Of a stretch of DNA of 64,000 nt, positions 1-11,906 are shown one piece after another. The notes beneath the pieces are model-generated. The model made no database searches and was not told the origin of the DNA. It worked only from the letters and a program-made list of their open reading frames with translations. Source of the stretch: Nothophaeocryptopus gaeumannii (lineage: Eukaryota > Ascomycota > Dothideomycetes > Mycosphaerellales > Mycosphaerellaceae). Within the stretch, counting starts at the first letter, position 1; the number at the start of each line of letters is the position of its first letter. A program made the translations under genes and the position numbers. The stretch spans positions 2,356,001 through 2,420,000 of the forward strand of contig JASISA010000010.1 of NCBI GenBank assembly GCA_031771865.1, given 5' to 3'.

Positions 1-1107
1 CTCCGCCAATTGTTTTCGCGACTGGGTAGTCTCCGGGCAACTCGACCACGGAGCCCTCGGTTTGCCCATTGGTGGAAGAGAATTGGAACAGAGAGATGAT
101 TTTGCGTGGAACGTGTTTGAGGAGAGGACGGAGGACCGGGAGGCAAGATGTAATGATCTGGAAAAATATGGTTAATGTCTTCAGGGTTTCAGGGACTAAT
201 TTTGGTCATCTTACTCCAATGTTGAGCTCGAGGGCACTGCGATCCACGAAATGCGCCGTATCGTGGTCTCCGTAAGCTATGCGATGAATCTGCGAGGCTC
301 GCATAATGGAAATTATCGTCGTGAGAAGACCCAGTGCAAAGACGATTGTGAGGCCAACTTTGGTCGCGCGGTCCAGATTGAGTCGGTATACCAGAGGAAT
401 CGGTATCAGAAAGATGATCACATCACATAGGATGGCAGTAACGCTGATCGCATAGTTGATGGGCGCGAATGGGAGGCAAGTGCCAACGAGTTCGCGATCG
501 AACATTTTGCCGACCTGCCAAATGTCAGTTCGCGGGCTGAAACTTGTGGCGCACGGCAGAAATATTACGGGAATGCATTGGCACATGTATAGTACGACGA
601 ATATGGCGTTCGCGACCGTCGAAAAGACAGCCACTCCAATGATGAAGTGCCTGTATTTCTTGTCCGTGCTGCCTTTTGTCATGCGTAGGTATGAGATGCA
701 CAAAGCGAGCTTGAAGCCGGCCAGGCCAAAAAGGTAGAATGGCCTAGCGCTATAGTTCGCAATCATGAAGTTCCTGAAGTCTTCTTTCGGTCGAAGCGCG
801 GGGTTGAGGCCGAGGCCGTATCTGGTCTGTACGATGCAGAACGCGGTGTAGATGAGGCTGAAGACCTGGCAGCAGTACTCGTCAGTGTGTATGTTCCTAG
901 GCTCTTTGCTGTGCATTTCCGCACCATTGTGACCAGTGTGATGCAGTCTTCAGAGTGTATTGCCCTCCTTCTCACCCAGAGTCGCGCGCCCACGGCGACA
1001 ATCATCAGGACCGTAAACACCAGTACTGTGACCGTGATGGCTGGCCCTGTGCTCAGCATGTCGAGCTCTGGCGATGCTCCTTGTACCCAACCCATATCTT
1101 CCCTCAA
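1..1107 (-). CDS. PTH11-like / fungal rhodopsin-domain integral membrane protein (3' end outside window)
   Basis: Seven-helix-type fungal plasma-membrane protein of the PTH11-like family, members of which act as putative G-protein-coupled receptors. I read three exons on the minus strand: 1107-925, 865-215 and 157 to the window edge. The introns are 866-924 (59 bp, weak donor gtgcgg, CTGAC branch region) and 158-214 (57 bp, donor gtaaga). Visible signs are an early hydrophobic helix (VTVLVFTVLMIVAVGARLWV), several further hydrophobic spans, and the family-typical stretch LELNIG joined across intron 2 to IITSCLPVLRPLL. No CFEM domain is seen before helix 1. The cytosolic tail continues beyond base 1, so the stop is not visible. 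The family assignment is firm; ligand and role are unknown. It is divergent from the next gene, sharing a 1.36-kb intergenic region. Confidence 0.85.
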
Positions 1108-2466
1108 TTACTCTCTGCTCTTCACATGGTTGTCAGCGGGTTGGCGTTGTCATAGATCGCGTGTATGGTAGCACCACAACATGACGCGAGGCGTAAAAGT
1201 CCGACATGCAGTGGAACGAAGGGAGATCATCGTCGGCTCTCCTCTGTTGAAGAGGGACGAGCTGCAGGATTACTTTGCCAGCGCATGGCTGTGGGACACA
1301 CCCAAGGTCTACGGGTGAGTGTATGGGTATCATTGGGAGGGTGTCAAGTTTTCTGGCTCAGCTGTTGAGTATATCCGTTGTTGCGCGAGTCACCCTGTCG
1401 ATCGTTCTGCACGCAAGCTCGCAAGACACGAACCCGAGTGTACGTGTGTGTCGGCACTGTGTTCGAGTATCGTCTTGACAGCAGCCGCGTGTTCCTGCAT
1501 TGGACAGACTGTGTACGGAGCCCGGAAAGTAGTTGAGCGTTAGCAGAGACAGATTGTTGACAACATGTCGAAATGAGGGGAGTCGGTGTCAGTGCCGAGG
1601 AGGAGACGGCAATCTCCGGTGACGCAACAACATGCATCTTGGCCTCATAATTCTATCATCATTGTTCCTGTCCTCGATCGTCTCATGTCAACTTTCGGCA
1701 TGCAATCTTCCGATCACTGTTCTCAACCTCTACAAGCAACTCGACAGACAGGAAGACAAGAACATCAAACTTGCCAGCCATAAGACAAGCCAGACATGAG
1801 AAGGCCAGACATGAGAAGGCCAGTCATAAGAAGGCCATTCATATGAACCCCAGGGTCGCCCTTGGGAGAGCTGCTAGACGAATGGCCTGAGGATGCCAAG
1901 TACGAGATGAGACAAGAGAGCGAGCTGATGGTCGCCTCTGGCATGTACTCATCGGTCGACATTGCAATGCATCGTTCAGCTCGTGCAGGCAGTTGGAATC
2001 ACATGCAAACACGCCATGTTCTTTCTACCTCGAATAACCCAATCATATGCACTCCGAGCACTGGAGCTTACTCACTTGGTGCTTCGACCATGAGCCATAA
2101 CAGCGCATTGATGCAAAGCACCACCAAACAATAAAAAGACATCCCAGACGCAGGGATCACGGCGGCCTTATTCTAACGACTACCGAACGCGTGCAACATC
2201 AACAGGACTATCGAATTGACTTCTGCAGTCGTCAGGCGGACTCACTCCGAGAGCTGTCACATGCTTTCTACGCACAAGCCGAATCACATTCAAGAAGATC
2301 TTTCTGCAACATTTGACTAAGTTCGACACTGTCCATGCGACACCGCGACATCAGTCATCAACAAGATCAGGTGTAGTCGATTTTTGGTGCCCACCACAAC
2401 CATCCACATTCTCGAATAGCGCACGCCTTCTCGACAACGCTCTACATGCGAGGGAGCTGATCGATC
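1108..2466. other. Intergenic region between divergent genes
   Basis: About 1.36 kb separating the PTH11-like gene (minus) from the 1032-residue secreted protein gene (plus). It presumably holds both promoters. Short open frames exist on both strands, but none has recognisable domains or a believable splice structure. The only structured element seen is a 15-bp tandem repeat at 1792-1836. Confidence 0.6.
1792..1836. repeat. 15-bp minisatellite, three copies plus a degenerate fourth
   Basis: Units are agacatgagaaggcc (1792-1806), an identical copy (1807-1821) and agtcataagaaggcc (1822-1836), followed by a decayed partial unit attcatatg. Because the unit is 15 bp, any frame through it gives a 5-residue repeat, for example GLLMS on the minus strand. 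No surrounding gene is convincing. Confidence 0.85.
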
Positions 2467-5400
2467 ATGGCGATGAGAAACATTCGCAGTATGGCTGCGG
2501 CTTTCGCTGCTCTGGTGTTCACTCAACTGCATCCGCTTGTCATCGCGGTGCAATTCGGCTTGCCAGGCGCTGGCTTGGACCACGCGCATACCCCGAGCAC
2601 ACTCCCAGGCGAGCCAGGAACGACCGCGGAATCGCCACAGGTCTTTTGGCAAGGCTCCAGGACATCTCCGGTTTCGGCGAAGACGCTTCAGGCCCGACAG
2701 CAAGATGTCCTTACTGGACAATGCACGCCGACTGACGCGTACTTTGGATACGCCTCGTGCACTGCCATGGTCGCCGATCACACTTCCACCCGTTGCATGA
2801 CATCGACCTCCTCAACAAGCGGCTGCGGCATCACCGGCACTACTACTACCACGACTCTCGCCGGATCCACCATCACTGCTCATTGTGCCCAGACAGGCTG
2901 CGCTGCCTGTGTGTCAATTGATGGCACACTGCCAGTTTCTGTAGCACCAGACTGCCCAGACTGCACCACTACCAATGGAACCGTCCACGCTTCGCAAGCT
3001 ACTTCCTCTCCGACTGATGTTACGCAGCTTCAAACTGCTGCATCTCCCGCCCAGGTCACCAAGCGAGGCTTTCAAGTCGAAGCAGATGAGGGCTATGGCC
3101 TTGAGACCAGCAACCTCACGAAGCGAACACTTTTGACCGCACTGGACTGTCCTGGTGGCCACGATCAATTCATGTGCCAACAAGTACGCCAGGCTGCAAT
3201 GGACAACATGCTGGTGCCTCATCGGCCAAGCGGTACAGATGGGAGATCCTCAGCCAAAGTTCAAGGTTTCAGGAAGGCAGGTTTCAACCTCGCAGTCGAC
3301 AAGCTCAATGCATGCACTTCTGTGGCTATTGTATCTCGCAGAGGCGCATGGATCTCCTTCTTCTGGGAAGGGCCTACATTTTTCGAGCAAGAGTTATTCG
3401 ACCGGGACATCATATACGGGATGTTCGAAGGGGACGATAGCGGCTACTACCCAGGCTTGATTGATCACTCACATGATCATTCCCTCTTCAACACCCTCAC
3501 CTTTGGAGAAACGACGAAGTTCGTGCAACCCATCATTGTCACGCCTGCCATCGATGCGGATTTCTGGGGGGATCCGAACCGGCCATGGCTCTTCATGTAC
3601 GACGTCCAGAAGATCAAAGACCTCCTGCAGTCGACATATGGCGTGGAACCAATCGTCTATGCATACAAACTGATTGATTCTGATGATAACGAATACATCA
3701 AGAAGCAATTGGAGGAAGCGGCTCATGGTAAGGTTGTTATTCAGTATGATCCGATCGAATACACCCCTACCGTAGATCTTCGAGACCAGAGCGGCAACTC
3801 ACTTGGGTCTTGTGTGAAGCAGTACGCTACTGTGCGTGTCTACGCGGACGTGGAGCAGCAGCCGATCTACCAGGATATGTGGCCTGCCATGCCAGAGCAG
3901 GCTATCTACGACGCGGACACCCAGAGGATCATCGTGCAACGAGATGGGAATTCTACCACCGAGCTTGGATGTACCGCTGTCAGCAGCAGTAGCAGCTCCA
4001 CCTCAAGCACTTCAACAACTATTTCGATGCCCGTCAGCAGCAATGCTGCGACATCCTGTGCAAGCATCACGACAAGTACCTCGAGCTCTGCAAATACCAC
4101 GTCGAATGCAACAATCACTGCTCCGCCGACGACCACTGCAGCCCTCAAGAACGCCAATTGCACCATCACCAGCGTGGCAGTAACGACCCTCCAAGGTGGA
4201 TCTGTGTTACCGGCAATCACACAGTGCGCATGTGAAAGTGGTGCTCTGGCTCCTCTCTCCACTACCACGGGTACGGATGACGTTGCTACATACTACTGCT
4301 CGCGAGCGAATGCTACTGTCTTCCTCAGCACGAACTCAGATCCGCCTAAGCCTACGAGCAGCAGTACAACTCAGGCTACGAGCAGCGCGTCCAAGCTTAC
4401 TCCGGCCCCGGCCAGTACACAATCTGTCACTTCCTGCGGAATCACTATAAAGCCAGGGATCACCCTGATGCCCACTGCCGGCGGCGTTACCACGACTTAT
4501 CCACCTCGGCCTTGGTGTTCCTGTAACGACCAGGAAGAATACGCCTTACGCACCACAACCCAGAGCAACGGAGCGACTGAGTACTATTGTGGCAACCCGG
4601 GCACATCAGCAGTCACGATTCAGTCCCCACCAGTACCGATTACATCCTGCGCCGTGAGCGCTCAGCCGCCTTTTACGCTATTGCCAGCAACCTCCAACGA
4701 CACTGGCACGTGGGCTGCTATCACTCAGCCTATGCAGCCTATATGTGTTTGTAATAGGGGCAAGCAAGCTCAGGTCATGACTACTACTAATGATCAAGGC
4801 AGTACGGGACACTACTGCCAGGGTAATGGCGCTGCCACTCCAGTCACGGTATCCGTTGCCGATCCGGCGCCTACGGCATCGGTGCATGCTGCGACTTGCC
4901 AAATGTCAATGCATCAATACCTCATGTTCCATCCGATGTCAGGAATGACGGTCCCCTATGGCGTTCAGATATCGGTCGACCGCACATTTCAACCCTCTGG
5001 CAATGTCACAACCGATGCGGTGCATCTTTTGGAGGAGAATAAGAAATGGTCGGATTCGGTCACCTTACCCATCAACCATACCTTACCATTTCCTCTGACC
5101 ATGACGTTCGACATCGTCGACATCACTACCGGCGAAGAAGGGTATACGACTGATGCGAATTCGGGAAAGAATGTCAAGGCTCCTGTTCCAGTGAACTTCA
5201 ACTTCGAAAAATGGTACATCAAATTTGTTATGGGAGACATGATCTGGTATTCCGACAAGGGTCAGGACACGGGAACGCCGTACTGTAACGTCGGCGCATG
5301 GGACGAAAGTGGTGGCCTAGGTCCTGGTCGGCACCTTGACTGCTACTTTGATTGTTCCGGCACTCAGGGCGCAGAGCCGTTGATTTCACCGACAACAGTG

Positions 5401-5565
5401 ACACCAACGGGTATGCCCACCACCCGTACCTCTATCCCACCTACGGATGTGTGGACGGGTCCCATGGGTCCCACACAGACTGCGCCGTTTGTGACTACCC
5501 AGGTTCCTATTCCGTCTGACGTGACAGTCATTACGTTAAGCCGTTCCGGCGACCACACCAGTTGA
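2467..5565 (+). CDS. Large secreted Ser/Thr-rich modular protein with three Cys repeats, unknown function
   Basis: Single-exon ORF of 1032 residues. Residues 1-27 look like a signal peptide (hydrophobic core AAAFAALVFTQLHPLVIA). Residues 30-200 are Thr/Cys-rich, and dibasic KR sites at 199-200 and 219-220 could be Kex2 cleavage points. Residues about 225-520 form a globular domain carrying SRRGAWISFFWE, a motif I associate with many uncharacterised secreted ascomycete proteins. Residues about 560-815 contain three tandem units, each about 80 residues, of pattern C-x-I/V...C-x-C...YYC (or HYC), separated by Ser/Thr linkers likely to be O-glycosylated. Residues 815-970 form a last domain with WYIKFVMGDMIWYSD and several Cys, then a Pro/Thr tail. 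The end is not hydrophobic, so no GPI anchor is expected. Secreted or wall-associated is inferred; no catalytic motif was recognised. Confidence 0.85.
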   Translation: MAMRNIRSMAAAFAALVFTQLHPLVIAVQFGLPGAGLDHAHTPSTLPGEPGTTAESPQVFWQGSRTSPVSAKTLQARQQDVLTGQCTPTDAYFGYASCTAMVADHTSTRCMTSTSSTSGCGITGTTTTTTLAGSTITAHCAQTGCAACVSIDGTLPVSVAPDCPDCTTTNGTVHASQATSSPTDVTQLQTAASPAQVTKRGFQVEADEGYGLETSNLTKRTLLTALDCPGGHDQFMCQQVRQAAMDNMLVPHRPSGTDGRSSAKVQGFRKAGFNLAVDKLNACTSVAIVSRRGAWISFFWEGPTFFEQELFDRDIIYGMFEGDDSGYYPGLIDHSHDHSLFNTLTFGETTKFVQPIIVTPAIDADFWGDPNRPWLFMYDVQKIKDLLQSTYGVEPIVYAYKLIDSDDNEYIKKQLEEAAHGKVVIQYDPIEYTPTVDLRDQSGNSLGSCVKQYATVRVYADVEQQPIYQDMWPAMPEQAIYDADTQRIIVQRDGNSTTELGCTAVSSSSSSTSSTSTTISMPVSSNAATSCASITTSTSSSANTTSNATITAPPTTTAALKNANCTITSVAVTTLQGGSVLPAITQCACESGALAPLSTTTGTDDVATYYCSRANATVFLSTNSDPPKPTSSSTTQATSSASKLTPAPASTQSVTSCGITIKPGITLMPTAGGVTTTYPPRPWCSCNDQEEYALRTTTQSNGATEYYCGNPGTSAVTIQSPPVPITSCAVSAQPPFTLLPATSNDTGTWAAITQPMQPICVCNRGKQAQVMTTTNDQGSTGHYCQGNGAATPVTVSVADPAPTASVHAATCQMSMHQYLMFHPMSGMTVPYGVQISVDRTFQPSGNVTTDAVHLLEENKKWSDSVTLPINHTLPFPLTMTFDIVDITTGEEGYTTDANSGKNVKAPVPVNFNFEKWYIKFVMGDMIWYSDKGQDTGTPYCNVGAWDESGGLGPGRHLDCYFDCSGTQGAEPLISPTTVTPTGMPTTRTSIPPTDVWTGPMGPTQTAPFVTTQVPIPSDVTVITLSRSGDHTS

Positions 5566-6421
5566 GGAGGAAATCTGCATTTTGTAGTGTGTGGTAAGTT
5601 ACGGGAAAGGGAAGCGAGATGGTAGGTTCGGCATGGAATGAGCAGGCTAGATGAGAAAACATGTCATTTCCTGCTCTCTCTCCCACTATTTCTTTCCCCC
5701 TACCACAAACACTCTGTTCGCAATTGCTAACGGGAAGAGGCTCAGCTGCCAATTGAGCGTTCACCCACCAACGATATCAGGTGGAAGACTGTCATCCCAG
5801 GCTCTCGTTCATCCAGCGGGCTTGACTGCTCTGGAGCGAGTAATAGACTCATATCGCGAACACTAAGTTCAGCTGAGTCCTTCGAGCATAGGGCATCGGA
5901 AAGACGGAGCATCCGTGGCAGCTGACGTCTGAGCACTCCCTCATTCCCGAAGGCCATCATGGTGGGGACAAGCCCTCTGCATGTTCAATGCCGAGGAAGG
6001 GTATGATCTAGGGCAAATTCACTGACAAATCCTCCTCAAGTTGATCATCTTGCCTATTTGCAACCCACTATACGGCATGGAGATACGGAGAGATTGCAAA
6101 TCTCTCTAGCCACGATGACTTGAAGTCGGTCCATCATTCAGCCGAGGGGCAGGTGGAGCTCACGAGACTCCTTATGCATGATGCTCCTACAACACGTGCG
6201 AAGCTGGAAAGCGAAACGCTACTGTCGCGCAAAGCACCAATCGCGCAAGAGCTTACGCAGATGCTTGATGATCCTTCTCGTTGCTTATTACTCACCGACG
6301 CGGCAACTGCTGTGGACTGGCCGAGGATGGAAGACTGTACGAGGATACATAAGTACACGCCAGAGATCTCACTTGCTGTGCTGGCTCATCGCTCGAGCTG
6401 GTGGTGTAAGCGTTGGAGAAG
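5566..6421. other. Intergenic region
   Basis: About 0.86 kb holding the terminator of the secreted-protein gene and the promoter of the NRPS-like gene. The short frames overlapping 6120-6524 look like chance frames. I see no repeat or RNA gene. Confidence 0.5.
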
Positions 6422-9400
6422 ATGGCCAACGAGCTGCCAGCCTCGAACAACATGGCAAAGGGTATGGACGGACTCAGCTATGTCGACGGAGGCGACCTCC
6501 CGCCGTATGAGCCAATCTGGATGAGCATACGCAAGGTCATGAAGGAATTCCCGGATCAAATTGCTTTGATCTCAACGCATCAGCCTGCACATACTTTTGG
6601 CTTCCAAAGCGAGCCTCGAGAGAACGCAGACGACAAGGACGAGCAATACCTGAGATGGACTTTCAAGACGCTGGAGACGGCAGTCCATCAACTTGCCAGA
6701 TCTCTCGCATCAGAAGGCGTCTCAACAGGCTCGCTCATCTTCACCTTCCTCCAGAACTCGGCGGAATTTGTGCTCACCTTCTACGCGGCCAGCATCCTCG
6801 GCTGTACGCTCGTCCCGATCAACCCACGGAATCTAGCCAATATCACAGAGGTTGAACATATGATCCAAACAGCCTTCCAGCTCCGAGACTCATCTAAGAT
6901 TGTGGTCATCGCTGCGAATCCGGAAATCGCATGCCAAATCGACACACATGCAAGTCTCGCGAACGGGACGAAGATCATCGCCGGTACGAATGCAGTCCAT
7001 GGATGGGTCAGCTTCTCCCATATCATCACCAATGATGTTCCGAAGGATCAGAAGCTACCCGACTACTCCTCCTTCCCAGAAGAGCACAAAGACTCCCAGA
7101 TCTTCTTTACCTCCGGCACGACCTCTCTGCCCAAAGGCTGTCATCACCACTACCCTCACGGCCCACCTTACTTCATGGCTTCCCTCTGGTCCGGAGACGT
7201 CGCCGTCTTGGCCTCGCGGAATGGCCCAGGCGACCTCAATGCCGTCGTTGCTCCGAATAATCACGGAATCGGCTTTATGAATATGGTCATGGCGCACATT
7301 GCAGGCGCAGGAATCCTCTTCCCCGGTCCAGGCTTTGATCCAGCCACGTTTCTAGAAGTCGGGAAGAAAGAAGGCGTGACGCATTTTGCTGGTGTGCCGA
7401 CTATGATTCAAGCCCTGGCGAACGCGCAGGAGAGCACAGGGATCCAACTCACAACTATGAAGAGTATATTCCTTGGTGGTTCAGGCGTCAGCAGAGAAGT
7501 GATTGAGTTGACAATGGAAACTTGTGGTCTTCCCGGTGTAGAAGTCATGTTCGGCATGACAGAAAACGTCTTCATATCCTCCGGCCGCCGCACTCCAGAC
7601 GAACTTACGAAAGGACACCATACCACCATTGGCACCGCCTTGCCCGGCTCCAAAATCAAGATCTGCAAACCGGATAGTAAAGAGCTTGTTCCGCTTGGCG
7701 AACCAGGCGAGATGCATTTCGGATGCAAAGCTCTCACCAATGGTTACATCGGCGGCCGCAATCCGGACGACTGGTATGTGGATGAAGAAGGGATGAAATG
7801 GTTCATCACAGGCGACCAATGTATCATGGATGAGCACAAACGTGTCTTCGTCGTGGGACGCTACAAAGATCTCCTCATCCGCGGCGGAGAAAATATCGCC
7901 CCTTCAGCAATCGAAAACTGTATCGACCGGACATTGCTCCAACTCCGGTCACTGCAAGTGCAAGTCATCGGAGTGAAAGATGAGATTGCAGGAGAAGTGC
8001 CAATTGCGATTTTGGCGCAAAGGGTTGATAAGAAAACTGTGAGGTTGATTAAAGACACGGTTGTGAAGGAGATGGGAAAGATGTATGCGTTGGAGGATGT
8101 GCTGTTTCTGCAGGATCTGGGATTGGAGCAGTATCCGAAGACGATGGCGGGGAAGATTCAGAAGACCAAGTTGAAGGATCTTGTGAGCATTCGGACGATT
8201 CAGAATGGGATACATGGGGCGGGGGAGAAGAACGGCGATGGAGTGTTGGCTGCGCAGGTCAAAGAAGTCTTCTCGCGAGCTGCGGGGATCGACATTGCGG
8301 ATCTGTCGATGTCGACGGAGCTTTCAGAATTTGGTGATAGCATCACACTAATGAGAGCTAGAGACAGACTGAGCAAGCAGACACATCGACCAGTCTCGTT
8401 CGAGGAGATGATCAATGCTGGAAATTTGGGAGGGCTTGTCACTCTGCTCGGAAAGAAGCAGAAGACTGGAGAGAGGAACCCACAAGCAGTCGTACAAGAA
8501 CGAACTGGACCTCCGACTGCGGGTGCAATGCTACACACTGGTGATGATGCAAAGCTTTTCGAAGCTACGAAAGGACTTGTCACAAAAGCTATCAAGCCAC
8601 ACGGCCTTGTTTGGGACGACGTTGAGGAGGTATTTCCGGCGTACGACTGGACTCAGATCCTTGTCCAAGACGGGACGCATGATCGGTGGAGTTTTGATAT
8701 TGCTACCGTTGCGAAAGGGTTCTCTGTTGAGGTGAGACGACCAGTTGAAATGTTGACGGAGCACCGTACTGATTGACAACAGGCATTACGGCAAGCATTG
8801 CTCAAGACCTGGGCGAACAACCCTATGCAAACATCGTTCATCGTCTGGGACCGGGAGAAGCTTGGCTCTGATGTGGCCTTGCATATAATAGTCGATCAGA
8901 AGGAAGACTTTCTCAAGCAGCGAATAGCAGACGGGGGGACGGTGTCGACGGTGGCGGACTTCGAGGAGAAGGCGAGGCATGTGGCCAAGCGGGCGACTTT
9001 GCCTGGACCTTTGGTTAATGCTACACTTTACTACATTGAAGAGACACAATGTGCTGGTCTGGTCTACAGTCGTAAGCTAGCAGTTTAGCCATTGCCCTTT
9101 GCACGCGCTAACCGTTACCAGTACACCACGCCGTAACCGACGCCTCCTTCGGCCAACTCATCAACGAAGACCTCGACACCGCCCTCACCTCACCTCAAGA
9201 CTTAAGGCCCCACGTGCCCTACTCGACATATTGCGAATCTCTCTACGTCCTTCGAGACTCGCCCGCCGCTCGAGCCTCCGTCAAGTACTTGTCCTCCAAA
9301 CTCCAGGACCTTGACAAACACCGCGACTTCCTCTGGCCACCACTTACCAAGACACTGCACTCAGAAGGGAGCAGAAACGACGGCTTTGTGTATACCTTCC

Positions 9401-10074
9401 CAGCCACCAAACTCCTAAACCTCTGCGCCAAACATCCCGACCTTCAAGCCTCTTTGGTCCTCAAAGCCGCAACGGCAATCTACCTCATGAAAACGACAGG
9501 CCATAGCCACGCCCTCTTCTCGCATGTGGAGGCCTCAAGAGACCGTTTCCCTTTCCTTCCGCGCGGCCTCGCCCGCCACGGGAAGCTCGAAGCGAGTGAT
9601 GTGGGAGGCCAACTCTTCCAATCCGTCGTCAACCTCGTCTCATTCAACAAGTCTGAAACTACACTTGACTTCCTCCTCCGTCTTCAAGAAGAGCAGAGAC
9701 TTCAACATATTCATGCCGCAGCCCCCTGGAAATCCATCATGTCCTCCCTCCCCGCCTCCTCCGCTGAATTCTTCCCCAAGGTAGCCTGCAGATGTATCTT
9801 CAACTACCTCGGCAACAACTTCACTGCTGGTGGAGGGTTCAAGAATATTGAGGTTTTAGGGGCGTATATGAGATCTGAGGCGGGACCTCCTTTTGCGAAT
9901 AACTGTGGGTTGATGAGGGGAAAGGATGGAGAGCAAAGCGTCGTGTTGCATGTTAGGGGGTATGTTCTGGGAATGGAGGAGTTGGAGAAGGCCGCTAGGG
10001 GGACTGAGGGGGCTGTTGGGTGGTTGGTTGAGGAGGGAAATTGGGGTAGGGGGGTAGATGAGGTGAGGGGATGA
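6422..10074 (+). CDS. NRPS-like enzyme with adenylation, carrier and condensation domains (A-T-C)
   Basis: Three exons, 6422-8731, 8783-9071 and 9122-10074, give 1183 residues; the introns are 51 and 50 bp, the second with a GCTAAC branch. I start at the ATG at 6422; an upstream in-frame TTG is ignored. The adenylation domain occupies residues 20-600: TSGTTSLPKG near 230, MFGMTENVF near 380, FITGDQ and GRYKDLLIRGGENI near 460-490, and the catalytic Lys in KTMAGKIQKTKL near 570. The carrier domain follows, with the phosphopantetheine serine in EFGDSITLMR near 639. A condensation domain fills the C-terminus, with HHAVTD near 868-873 assembled across intron 2. It would activate a carboxylic or amino acid, load it on the carrier, and have the C domain join it to an amine or alcohol. 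There is no thioesterase or reductase. The substrate cannot be read. Confidence 0.9.
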
Positions 10075-11906
10075 GGAGGACGATGGCGATGGGAGTTTCG
10101 TATGATTATGAGCGGTACGATGTTGATGCGGGACTACGCTATTGCGGTGTCTCAGGAGATCAGAAGTGAATCGAGTTCCTTCGTCTTTCTTGGCTGGCTT
10201 CCATTGTTCGATATTTGCCTTTTGAAGGGTGCTATCGGCGTTTGAATTGACAGCAAGATTCCTTGTCGAACATGTGAGAGCTCGTGGTGCTGATTCATCA
10301 TACGAGGTGTTTTGATGGTGTTTTCTTCGCCGACAAGCCAAGACCATTCGGCGAACAAAGGGCGGGAGACTGGATGTGCTCAGGCGATACTACAGCTCAA
10401 TCGTCCTGTGCTTTCAACACGTCGTGTCTCGCCTCTTACATGTCGCTCGAAGACAGTGAGATGCGTTCGCAGGCTGATCTCCTGAAACGGCACAGAAGAG
10501 GTCTGCGAACGATGAAGCAACCTTCGTCTTGGCCAAGATATCTTCCAAGCTAGATGAAACGGGTCTCGATCAAAAATCACTATAAACGTTGATGCTCTAG
10601 ACCTGTCATACTTCTTGCTTGATTCCCTCTACATGCCGTCAAGACCATCAAAAATGTGGGAGAGCTTTCGGGCTTCTGCTCCACGATTCTGAATCTCGTC
10701 GTGGAGAAGCACAGATCTCATTAACGCTCGCTGCGACGTTACGTTGCAAAACGCAAAATCCTTCTTTCATCCAATTGCCTGCTTTGAGCATTGCTATTCC
10801 GCCAAACCATCAACCACGTTTGCCAATTCAGTGCGCCGTGAGCACGGACTCGGTACGTTCACGATCTGGAGAGCATTCTTTAACAGAGCGAACGATGAAC
10901 GACTGCTAACTTGGTGACAATAATCCCCAGCTTTGAGGACTGAACGGTCGACATGGTGAGCGAAGACAGGCGAACTGTCACTCAAGTAAGTTGAGAGATG
11001 CAGACGCAGATGGATTCGAAGAAGATGGAGAAGCTGGAGGAGGGAGAATTAGATGGTGTTGCTGAGAATATGTCACAGTTGAAATGCGTCAAACCGATCA
11101 AGTGGATCGTGTAGCAAGACGTGAAAGTGTTCATCAGTCGAGATTGTTGGGTGAGCAAATTGGAGGGCAGCGTTGAGATGGTGGAATGACACGAGCCCTT
11201 TCGAATGTACGTTGCTGCTTAGATTGCCGTATTTCCTACTGGCATAGCCTAGAAGTAATGGATATCAGTAAAGCTGCTGATCCACACCCTGCAAATTACG
11301 TACCTGTCAAAGCAGCCACAACCGTCGGTGCATACAGCCTCCATTATGCAGGGTCCGACCTTGACCGGCCACTACATCGAAGCTGTCACTCAAGCTGATC
11401 TCAGGCGATGGTGGCGAGACGGTCATCTGCCAATTCCCGTGCGACCACAGAGACGGCACGCAAGGCTGTCAAAGCGGCGTAACTTCCCGACAGTCGTCCG
11501 CTCGAGATCGAACTGCAGAATACCAACGTTCAAGATGCCGTTCTTCGGCGTGAGAGACAAGAACTTCTCTCAATCTCCGGAGATCACGACGCACTCGTCG
11601 CCTCTCTTGTCGATCGTCTGCCCATCGTTTACATCTTCATAGAACGGCGAACCCTGACAGGAAGGCAGCAATCCGAATCTTTGGTTCACACCACGTCTTC
11701 CAAAACCCAGTCGTGCAGAGCAGCCGGCGCGTCTGAACCAACCCGGATATATCCTGACTTTTCCTGAGCTCCACAAATCATCAAGCGGCACTTCAACAAA
11801 TCAATCGGATCATAAGATTGTTCCTTCCGTAGCTGCGGTCCGGAAAGTAGTTGATGACATGGAGAATGCCACCTCAAGTCTCCTCCTTTGTACAGCTCAC
11901 GGATTC
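10075..11906. other. Intergenic region, no gene recognised
   Basis: About 1.8 kb downstream of the NRPS-like gene and downstream of the minus-strand gene at 11907. Several open frames of 60-160 codons overlap on both strands without domains, coherent splice sites or family resemblance. I see no clear repeat, tRNA or transposon end. Confidence 0.5.

Noticed and set aside
2313..2781. Frames of 140 and 154 codons around the start of the secreted-protein gene
   Set aside because: They are alternative-frame shadows of the 1032-residue ORF and its leader.
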